Assembly (NCBI GenBank): GCA_018333605.1
Contig: JAGXSV010000019.1
Location: forward strand, 1 to 37,943
Direction: 5' to 3'
DNA from: Hydrogenophaga sp.
GTDB taxonomy: Bacteria; Pseudomonadota; Gammaproteobacteria; Burkholderiales; Burkholderiaceae_C
DNA length: 37,943 nucleotides
Shown here: positions 31,388 to 37,943 of the stretch, piece by piece
How positions within the stretch are numbered: the stretch's first letter is position 1
Layout: each line of letters opens with the position of its first letter
Made by a program: the position numbers and the translations under genes
Notes under the pieces: generated by a model
What the model was told of the DNA's origin: nothing
What the model saw: only the letters and a program-made list of their open reading frames with translations
Database searches by the model: none

Positions 31388-33162
31388 TGCCTGCCTCGTC
31401 GGCGCGCATCGATTTTTCCGACCCCTACCTGCCGGACGGGCCGCGCCTGCGGCACGTGTTTAGTCGCCCTCGCCAAATACTGGCAGCGCATGAAGCTGCG
31501 CAGGTGCGGCCGGTGCTTGATGCCGTGCAAGCCGCAGCCGCACAAGGTTTCTGGTGCGTGGGCTATCTTCGCTACGAAGCCGCACCGGCCTTTGACGCGG
31601 CGCTGGCCGTGCATGCGGCGCAAGGTCCATTGGCCTGGTTTGCGGTTTATGACGAAGCATTGCCCTGGCCAGTGGACAACAATGATACTGACTCCGCGCA
31701 GGTGCAATGGCAGGCCGCCTGCTCGCGTGCCGTGTTTGACGCCGCGCTGGACAGCATTCACCGGGCCATCGTGGCCGGTGCGCTGTACCAGGTGAATTTC
31801 ACCGCGCCCCTGCACGGCGTTTTACGCGGCGAGCCGGAGGACGGCGCGGCATCGGCCCTGTTTGCCGCGCTGCAGCGCGCCCAGCCGGGAGGCTACGCAG
31901 CCTTTCTCGACACCGGCGATGAGCAACTGCTCTCGGTGTCACCCGAGCTTTTTTTTGACTGGCACAACGGCTGCATCCTGACCCGGCCCATGAAAGGCAC
32001 CGCGCCGCGTGGCGCCACACCCGCCGAAGACGCGGCACGGGCGCTGGCCCTGCGCACGTCGGCCAAGGAGCGCGCCGAAAACGTGATGATCGTGGACCTG
32101 CTGCGCAACGACCTGTCGCGCGTCGCCGAGCCGTTCAGCGTGCAGGTCCCGCGCCTGTTCCATACCGAAGCTTTGCCCACTGTGTGGCAGATGACGTCGG
32201 ATGTGGTGGCAAGCACGCGCGCCGGTTGTTCACTGGCCGACGTGTTTGCGGCGCTGTTCCCCTGTGGCTCGGTCACCGGGGCGCCCAAGGTCAGCGCCAT
32301 GCAGATGATCCAGGCGCTGGAGCCCGAGCCGCGCGGTGTTTATTGCGGCGCTTTCGGCGTGGTGTATCCGGGTGAAAAAGGAATACGCGCCACCTTCAAT
32401 GTGCCCATTCGCACCGTGACCTTGCGCGGCAGCGCGGCAACCTGCGGCATTGGCAGCGGCATCACTTCCGGTGCCTTGGCCGGGGCAGAATGGCAGGAGT
32501 GGCGCCACAAGCGCGCCTTTGTGGAGCGCGCGAGCATGCCGTTTGAATTACTGGAAACCCTGGCACTGGAAGACGGTCAATTGCGCGATGCACCGGCGCA
32601 TCTGGCGCGCATGGCGGCAGCAGCAGCCCACTTCGCTTACCCCTGGTCGCTGCAGCAGGTGCAGCAGTGCCTGCAGCAGCTGGTGCAGACTCACGAGAAG
32701 GGCGTCTGGCGCGTGCGATTGCTGCTGGATTCCAGGGGGCAGGCGCGGGCCGAGGCCTTTGTCTTGCCGCCATCGCCGCAGCGCGTGCGGCTACAGCTGG
32801 CCGGTCGAGCCCTGGACGACGCGCACAGCGAGTTCGTGCGTTTCAAGACCACACGGCGCGCCCATTACGACGCCTTCATGCCGGCGGAGGAAGGCATCTT
32901 CGACACCCTGCTGTGGAACGCTGAAGGTGAAATCACCGAATGCACGCGCGGCAACATCGCGCTGCTGCTCGATGGCCGCTGGCTGACCCCGTCGCTCGAT
33001 TGCGGCCTGCTGGGCGGTATCGGCCGCGCAAACGCGCTGCGAGCTGGCCGGCTCAGCGAAGGCGTTGTGCGCCTGGAAGACCTGCCGGGGGTGCAGGCGG
33101 TGGCGTTTGTGAACAGCCTGCGCGGTTGGCTGGACGCAGACCTGGAGCCGCGCCGCGGGTGA
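31387..33162 (+). CDS. pabB: aminodeoxychorismate synthase component I fused to class IV aminotransferase/lyase (PabB-PabC)
   Basis: Makes 4-amino-4-deoxychorismate and probably p-aminobenzoate for folate. Residues 1-390 are a chorismate-binding domain with GYLRYEAAPAFD, ALYQVNFTAPL, LLSVSPELFFDWHNG, TRPMKGTAPRG, KERAENVMIVDLLRNDLSRV, FPCGSVTGAPKVSAMQMI and CGIGSGITSGA. From about 400 to 591 a PLP fold type IV domain follows: PFELLETLALEDGQLRD, VRFKTTRRAHYDAF (PLP lysine), DTLLWNAEGEITECTRGNIAL and LLGGIGRANAL. The fused form is known in many proteobacteria. It starts overlapping nadA by 4 bases and ends 10 bases before the convergent nadB stop. The glutaminase partner PabA is not in this window. 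Confidence 0.93.
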   Translation: MPASSARIDFSDPYLPDGPRLRHVFSRPRQILAAHEAAQVRPVLDAVQAAAAQGFWCVGYLRYEAAPAFDAALAVHAAQGPLAWFAVYDEALPWPVDNNDTDSAQVQWQAACSRAVFDAALDSIHRAIVAGALYQVNFTAPLHGVLRGEPEDGAASALFAALQRAQPGGYAAFLDTGDEQLLSVSPELFFDWHNGCILTRPMKGTAPRGATPAEDAARALALRTSAKERAENVMIVDLLRNDLSRVAEPFSVQVPRLFHTEALPTVWQMTSDVVASTRAGCSLADVFAALFPCGSVTGAPKVSAMQMIQALEPEPRGVYCGAFGVVYPGEKGIRATFNVPIRTVTLRGSAATCGIGSGITSGALAGAEWQEWRHKRAFVERASMPFELLETLALEDGQLRDAPAHLARMAAAAAHFAYPWSLQQVQQCLQQLVQTHEKGVWRVRLLLDSRGQARAEAFVLPPSPQRVRLQLAGRALDDAHSEFVRFKTTRRAHYDAFMPAEEGIFDTLLWNAEGEITECTRGNIALLLDGRWLTPSLDCGLLGGIGRANALRAGRLSEGVVRLEDLPGVQAVAFVNSLRGWLDADLEPRRG

Positions 33163-33172
33163 CAGTCAGGGC

Positions 33173-34807
33173 TCAGGCCCCGGGCGGCACCAGCACGGTA
33201 GGCACGGCCACCGCATCGGTCTGCGGGTAGTCACGGCTGAAGTGCAGGCCGCGGCTTTCGTGGCGTGACTGCGCCGAACGCACGATCAGCTCGGCCACCT
33301 GGACCAGGTTGCGCAGCTCCAGCAGGTCGCGCGTGACGCGGAAGTGGGCGTAAAACTCGTCAATTTCCGACTGCAGCAGTGCGATGCGGTGCGCGGCGCG
33401 CTCCAGCCGCTTGTTGGTGCGGACTATGCCCACGTAATTCCACATCAGCCGGCGCAGCTCGTCCCAGTTGTGGGCAATCACCACCTGCTCGTCGGCATCG
33501 GTCACCTGGCTCTCGTCCCAGGCGGGCAACGAAACTTTGGAGTCATTTTTGCCTCCGGCCCTTATGGAGCGGGCGTGAGCAGCTTCCGATTTGATAGCAC
33601 TCGCGACTTCCTGCGCGAACACCACACACTCCACCAGCGAGTTGCTGGCCAGCCGGTTGGCGCCGTGCAGGCCGGTGCAGGCGGTTTCGCCCGCGGCGTA
33701 AAGGTTGGCGATGTCGGTGCGGCCGGCCAGGTCGGTCAGCACGCCGCCGCAGGTGTAGTGGGCGGCCGGCACCACGGGAATCGGCTGGCGCGCGATGTCG
33801 ATGCCGAGCGCCAAGCAGCGTGCGTGGATGGTCGGGAAGTGTTCGCGCACAAAGGCCTCGCCCTTGTGCGAGATGTCCAGGTAGACGCAGTCCACACCGT
33901 GTTTTTTCATCTCGAAATCAATCGCGCGAGCCACCACATCGCGCGGGGCCAGCTCGGCGCGTTCATCGTGTTCCGGCATGAAGCGGGCACCGCCTGCCGA
34001 TTCCGGCAGGCGCAATAAGCCGCCTTCGCCGCGCACCGCTTCGCTGATCAGGAAGGACTTGGCTTCGGGGTGGTACAGGCAGGTCGGGTGGAACTGGATG
34101 AACTCCATGTTACCGATGCGGCAGCCGGCACGCCAGGCGGCGGCAATGCCGTCGCCGGTGGCAGTGTCGGGGTTGCTGGTATAGAGGTAGACCTTGCCGG
34201 CGCCGCCGGTGGCCAGCAGGACATCACGTGCGGCAAAGGTATGCACCGTGCCGCCGCTGCCGGTTCCCTCGTCGCGGCTGTCCAGCGCATAAAGGCCCAC
34301 GCAGCGCGGCCTGCCCGTGGCGGTGTCGTTCTGGACGATCAGGTCGACGAGCGTGGTCTGTTCAAACACGTCGATGGCAGGGTGCGCCCGCACGGCCGCA
34401 ATCAGGCTTTCCTGCACGACGGCACCTGTGGCGTCGGTCGCGTGCACGATGCGCCTGTGGCTGTGCCCGCCTTCGCGGGTGAGGTGCAGCGCCGGTGCGA
34501 CACCCGGCTCCTGTGTGAAAGCCACACCCTGGGCCTGCAGCCAGGCAATCGCTGCCGGCGCGCCTTCCACCACCTGCGCGGTGGCCGCTTTGTCGGACAG
34601 CCAGGCGCCCGCGACCTGCGTATCGGCAATGTGGGCTGCAAAACTGTCGCCTTCCTCGCCACGCTCCAGCACGGCCGCAATGCCGCCCTGGGCCCAGCCG
34701 CTGGATCCGTCGGCGAGAGACCCCTTCGTCAGGATGGCGATGCGAAACCGCGCGTGGCCGGATGAACCGGCTTCCTGGTCTTCCAGCAGCTTCACCGGGC
34801 AGCGCAT
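33173..34807 (-). pseudogene. nadB: L-aspartate oxidase, N-terminal FAD-binding part missing
   Basis: NadB oxidises aspartate to iminoaspartate for NadA. The frame carries IAILTKGSLADGSSGWAQGG, HSHRRIVHATDATGAVVQES, EFIQFHPTCLY, LISEAVRGEGGLL, VPAAHYTCGGVLTDLAGRTD and GLHGANRLASNSLVECVVFA, nearly the whole oxidase. The first approximately 25 residues, with the GxGxxG dinucleotide motif that binds FAD, are absent. The frame instead begins MRCPVKLLEDQEAGSSGHA, which is frame-shifted sequence of a conjugation lipoprotein gene. The break lies between 34747 and 34790. Without the FAD motif the product is unlikely to work. A 65-base repeat is inserted in frame near 33536-33600. Confidence 0.85.
33536..33600 (-). 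repeat. Comamonadaceae-type interspersed repeat inside nadB
   Basis: On the minus strand GCTATCAAATCGGAAGCTGC, then CACGCCCGCTCCATAAGGGC, then CGGAGGCAAAAATGACTCC. This resembles the 50-65-base intergenic repeats common in Rhodoferax, Polaromonas and Acidovorax genomes. Here it is read in frame as AIKSEAAHARSIRAGGKNDS, an insertion in a region of NadB that is not conserved. Identification is from memory of such repeats. Confidence 0.5.
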
Positions 34808-35204
34808 AGTGCGTCTGCTCGTACATCGGAAACACGGTCACGTAGCCTGGCACCGGGTACTTGCCCTTGGCCAAGTGAGGGAAGACGACCATGACCAGAT
34901 CCGGGTTCGGCACTCTTGCGAAGCGCTGCTGCATCGGCTGCAAAGGCGTCCAGTACGCGCTCTCGCGAGCGTCGTCCGCGCTCAACGGGCGCGCGGCACT
35001 ATTGCCGTGCAGCCGCTCGCGCACGTCGGTGGCATCGGTGGCCGCGCTGGCCTGGCCCCGGTAGACCTGGCTGACGGTGGGACTTCCCTGGGTGACCTCA
35101 TTGAGCGGCGATTCGCGAGGACCGGCCACGCTGCATGCGCTGAGCGCCACAGCGCAGACAAGGACCAACAGGGTGGTTGCTGATTGGTGGTCATTCCAGG
35201 CCAT
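34790..35204 (-). pseudogene. ICE conjugal-transfer lipoprotein (TIGR03751 type), 3'-truncated
   Basis: The start at ATG 35204 gives a lipoprotein signal peptide, LLVLVCAVALSACSVAG, with lipobox LSAC. The mature part SPLNEVTQGSPTVSQVYRG, then YWTPLQPMQQRFARVPNPDL and VMVVFPHLAKGKYPVPGYVT matches the small lipoproteins encoded between the TIGR03752 gene and the TraC-like ATPase gene in ICEs. Native sequence runs to MYEQTHYALPGE (about 34790). The frame then enters nadB DNA out of phase and stays open to 34362. So its C-terminus is replaced, and the ATPase gene expected next is missing. The start overlaps the end of the TIGR03752 gene. Confidence 0.7.
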
Positions 35205-36628
35205 AAAAACCTCCTCTTGCGGTGTTGGGGGATGTTTGGGTGCGATGAGCAATGCGACGCGCACCCACGGTCTTGTCGATTTGCAGCTCCTGATCGAGGT
35301 GCACGACCAGCTCGTGACCCGCAGGCGTGACCACGGCATCAAAGGAGTTCTTGAGGCGGCTGAGCAACCAGGTAGTGAACTCATCCGTTGCGCCCGAGAC
35401 TGCCTGACCCATCACGTAGCGGTCGGTGTCCATGATCTGGGTAGTGGTCGAACCATCGCCGCGTTGGGTGACGAGGCGTGCGGCATCGGCGAAGGCCTGC
35501 GAGGCCACGCCCAAGGTCTTTGCACCAACGATGTCGGTCAGATAGGCGGGCGCGTTGGTCACGAACTTGCCCATGATGCAGGGGTTGCCGTGGCGGTCTG
35601 AGATGAAGCCCAGATCGCCAGATGCGCCTGATCCTCCACCGCTTCTGCCGCGTGAGGATACGGTGCGAATGGTGCCGTCGTTGAAAACAAACGTGGCCGA
35701 GCGGATCTTGCCTTCGGAGCAACTCAGTGCCATATCACCAATGGCGACGCCCGTGACGATCATGCCGGCCAGATCGTCGGGCAGTTCCCATCCATTGGCA
35801 GCCAGATTCTCACGGCCGACGATGGCCTTGAACTGCATGGGATCGGTCACCCGCCCATCGATGGGGACCCGACCGATGATGCTTGTCATCGCCGTGACCC
35901 CAACCAGCGTGGCATTCTCCGGAATGGTGAAGTAAGCCTCATCAGCAGGTGCTGACGCACGGGCGGCAACTGCTCCGGTCCGAGAAGGCGCAGCGCCGGT
36001 CACTGCATCGTTGGCGGTGGTGCGCACATAGCGCTTTTGAGGTGGTCCCTGCGTGCGGTTGCGCGTGTCCTCAAACGCCACATAGCCCATGGGGGTGACG
36101 GTTTTGTAGGCCACGGTGCCGGGTCGGGTCCTCTGCCGAGCCCACGGCCATGTCGCCTACCAGCGGCGCAGCGTTAATGACCCGTCCGATCTGTTCACCC
36201 GGCGCTGCGCCCGAGCTGCGGCGATTCAACCCACCCATCAGAGCATCAGCGGCGCGCCCGGCGGTGTCTACAGCTGTTTCCGAGCCGGTGGTCGCCACTG
36301 TGGTGGATGTGTCTGTCGCGGCAGGCCCGCGACTCCCACCAGCCAGACGCCGGTTTTCTTCTTCCAGCCGGCGGTTGCGCTCGATGATCTCGGCCACATC
36401 CCGGCGAAGTTCGGCGTTGCTGGCCACCACGGTAGCCAGGGTTTCGCTGGCGTTGTCGCTATCGGCCCCTCGCTCTGCAGGCAAGGCGGATGGCTGAGGA
36501 ACCTGACGCATCGTGTTTTGCGCCGCAATGCTGCCATCGGAGGTCATCTGCTGGTACATGATGGTGCCCACGATGAGCAGCGCAATAGCGCCCAGGACAG
36601 GCAGCAAGGTGTTCTGTTTGATCGCCAT
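35191..36628 (-). pseudogene. ICE conjugation protein TIGR03752 (TraB/VirB10-like), frameshifted
   Basis: Part of the type IV secretion channel of ICEs. Frame 1 from ATG 36628 has an N-terminal membrane anchor (LLPVLGAIALLIVGTIMYQQ). A coiled-coil (about residues 68-95, AELRRDVAEIIERNRRLEEE) follows, then a linker to VGDMAVGSAEDPTR. Frame 2 continues with GTVAYKTVTPMGYVAFEDTR, then YFTIPENATLVGVTAMTSII, GRVPIDGRVTDPMQF and further TraB-like sequence to the stop at 35191. The frames join at about 36114-36125 in a C-rich stretch (GACCCGACCCGG), where one base too many explains the shift. As read, two ORFs (185 and 307 residues) replace one protein of about 475. A sequencing error cannot be excluded. 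Confidence 0.75.
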
Positions 36629-36665
36629 GAGAGCGTTCCTTGATGGGGTAGGGGTGTCTTGGGTG

Positions 36666-37517
36666 TTACAGGCAGGACTCGAAGGCCCGCTCGCAAGTCA
36701 GGTACACCGCTGTGGTGTCTGTCTGACTGCCTGCGGCCCCCAGTCGACCGTGCTGGGCCGTCGCTGCCAGCCAACGCCCGCGCAGCTGCTCCAACTGAAG
36801 CTCCAGGGGCAATGCCGACTGGTTTGTCAGTCGCACCGCTGTGACATAGAGCCCAGCAGATCGCCACTGTCCCATCGGCACGGCCAACACCCGCGCACCG
36901 CGCAGCAGACCAGATACCGGCTGCTGTCCCACCTGCACCTGCTGAATGCCGGGCTGGGCAGTGGCAAGGCGGGCTGGTGCGTACAGCATTCGGGACGCGA
37001 AGCGCGTGAGTTCAACCATGTCCGCAGCCGGCGGCGCACTGTCAGCAGGTGCACTGCCCGCTGCACTGAGAGCAGGTTCATCGCTCCTCGTGCGAGCCAC
37101 GAACACTTCCAGTTCCGCACTGGCTTGCGCTGCTTGTGGCCCAGCGACCAGGTCGAGCGGAATCTGCTGCCCACCATCAATGAGTTCTGCAACGATGCGG
37201 ATCTGCGCGAACGGCACCAGCGCCGTGACGTAAATAGTGCGGTCAATCGCTTCGATTCGGGCCACGGCATCCAGGTCGTGTGGGACGTGCAGCGCCGCCG
37301 GGCCAGGCAAGGTGATCAGGCGCTCACGCCCAACGGGTAGTGCCACTCGCACGGGATGCCTGTCGAAAACGGCCCGCTCGACACCCGCACGGTCGGCTGC
37401 ACGGCGGTCGTTGTTGAGGCGAGGTTTGCCAGTGGATGTCGCGCCTGTTGGGGGCGTTTGGCCACTCTGTTGTGCAGCCACCTTGGAGATGACACTTGCA
37501 GCGATGACCTGGCGCAA
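36666..37517 (-). pseudogene. ICE conjugation protein TIGR03749 (TraK-like), N-terminus replaced
   Basis: Periplasmic subunit of the ICE conjugation apparatus. Native sequence starts near 37380 with ERAVFDRHPVRVALPVGRER and LITLPGPAALHVPHDLDAVA, then YVTALVPFAQIRIVAEL, ELTRFASRMLYAPARL, GLYVTAVRLTNQSALPLELQ and ends TTAVYLTCERAFESCL. The order TIGR03749-TIGR03752-TIGR03751 is the standard ICE order. The expected signal peptide is missing. The first approximately 45 codons of the open frame (from ATG 37517) are antisense to a relaxase fragment and unrelated to the family. The 5' end is therefore lost at a junction between about 37380 and 37450, and the product would not be exported. Confidence 0.75.
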
Positions 37518-37707
37518 TGGTCACTTCTTCCCAGAGGCTGCACCCGTTGAGGAGGTGGACGCCCAGCGGGACGAATGGACCTACGTGGTCTTCTTTGCCG
37601 CGCTGCTGCACGACATCGGAAAAATCATGACCGACCTGCGGGTGTCCTGGTCATGCCAGGACATGGATGGGAGTACATCAGCGCAGGGCGGTGGTGGGCT
37701 ACCCTGA
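37440..37707 (+). pseudogene. MobH-type relaxase (TraI-like) internal fragment
   Basis: The plus strand reads ATLEMTLAAMTWRNGHFFPE, then DEWTYVVFFAALLHDIGKIM and TDLRVSW before leaving the family pattern; the stop is at 37705-37707. HTLEM-like and LLHDIGK segments belong to the N-terminal TraI_2 (HD-like) domain of MobH relaxases, which nick DNA at the origin of transfer in ICEs. Only about 75 residues remain and both ends are broken. It points the opposite way to the conjugation genes on its left, so the two were joined by an inversion or a complex rearrangement. There is no credible native start. Confidence 0.65.
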
Positions 37708-37943
37708 TGCGTCACTGTTTGCTGGCGCGCCCTCCATTGCCCCTGGCGTCTGGCGTGAGCGTGACGGCCCTTGCGGCTGTCCTGGTAGCGTTTGCCGGCT
37801 GCGCGCTGGGCGCCACTTCTGGCCTGGTGCGAGCAGGCCGCGCTGCAGTAGCGCTGGCCGCGGTCGCAGTGGCTGCAGATGAGCACAGGGCAGCGGCACA
37901 GGGCGCACACAAAGCGTCTGGGCGGTGGTGACGGCGGCTGTGG
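37581..37943 (-). pseudogene. Cys-rich conserved ORF, possibly IS-associated (cut by window edge, 3' end replaced)
   Basis: The frame enters from the right edge and reads RRFVCALCRCPVLICSHCDR, then GQRYCSAACSHQARSGAQRA, KRYQDSRKGRHAHARRQGQW and RQQTVTHQGSPPPPCADVLP. The CxxC...CxxC...CxxxC spacing suggests a zinc-binding domain followed by an Arg-rich helix. From memory such small proteins occur beside DDE transposases in beta- and gamma-proteobacteria; I do not know a function. Native sequence ends near 37665, where the frame passes into the antisense of the relaxase fragment. Confidence 0.5.

Noticed and set aside
1-37943. CRISPR arrays, tRNA or rRNA genes
   Set aside because: No regularly spaced repeats, cloverleaf-like sequence or rRNA segments were seen while reading the window.

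Overview
The window is high-GC DNA whose proteins and intergenic repeats look like a Burkholderiales beta-proteobacterium, probably Comamonadaceae (Rhodoferax/Polaromonas/Hydrogenophaga type). It is a mosaic. Metabolic operons are joined by broken mobile elements, truncated genes and pieces of an integrative conjugative element (ICE), so it reads as a genomic island or large plasmid carrying cofactor pathways.

Region 1 (1-844) is an IS630 transposase start cut by the window edge, next to the 3' end of a penicillin-binding protein gene. Region 2 (about 1110-15700) is a plus-strand cobalamin cluster. It has a promoter, a cobalamin riboswitch, a second riboswitch-like copy, then cbiA, a small ORF, cbiF, cbiX, cbiC, cbiD, cobL/cbiET, cbiL, cbiG (N-terminal part), cobE, cbtB, cbtA, cbiH, queE, queD, a [2Fe-2S] ferredoxin, cobA and bluB, closed by a terminator. 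Most neighbours overlap by 4 bases (ATGA/GTGA), indicating translational coupling. The ring-building route is the early-cobalt (anaerobic) one with cobalt import (CbtAB), yet BluB needs oxygen. No precorrin-6A reductase and no late genes for adenosylation, amidation to cobyric acid or nucleotide-loop assembly are visible here. Two queuosine genes sit inside the cluster.

Region 3 (15780-19190, minus strand) is an anti-sigma-factor remnant and a PhoPQ-like two-component operon with a PepSY protein and a glycine-zipper protein. A direct repeat with PhoP-box geometry lies upstream. Region 4 (19263-24160) is a Tn3-family transposase, a relic of a second Tn3 transposase, a tyrosine recombinase, two odd tandem inverted repeats and an IS3-family remnant.

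Region 5 (24251-34807) is a second cofactor block: panD-bioA-bioD-bioF/bioB on the minus strand (pantothenate, biotin), nadC-nadA-pabBC on the plus strand (NAD, folate), and a 5'-truncated nadB. bioF and bioB share one open frame. Region 6 (34790-37943) holds ICE conjugation genes (TIGR03751 lipoprotein, TIGR03752, TIGR03749), all damaged, plus a piece of a MobH relaxase gene in the opposite orientation and a Cys-rich ORF leaving the window.

Taken together the window carries parts of the pathways for B12, queuosine, biotin, pantothenate, NAD and folate, flanked by mobile-element debris. All calls are from reading the sequence; no database search was run.
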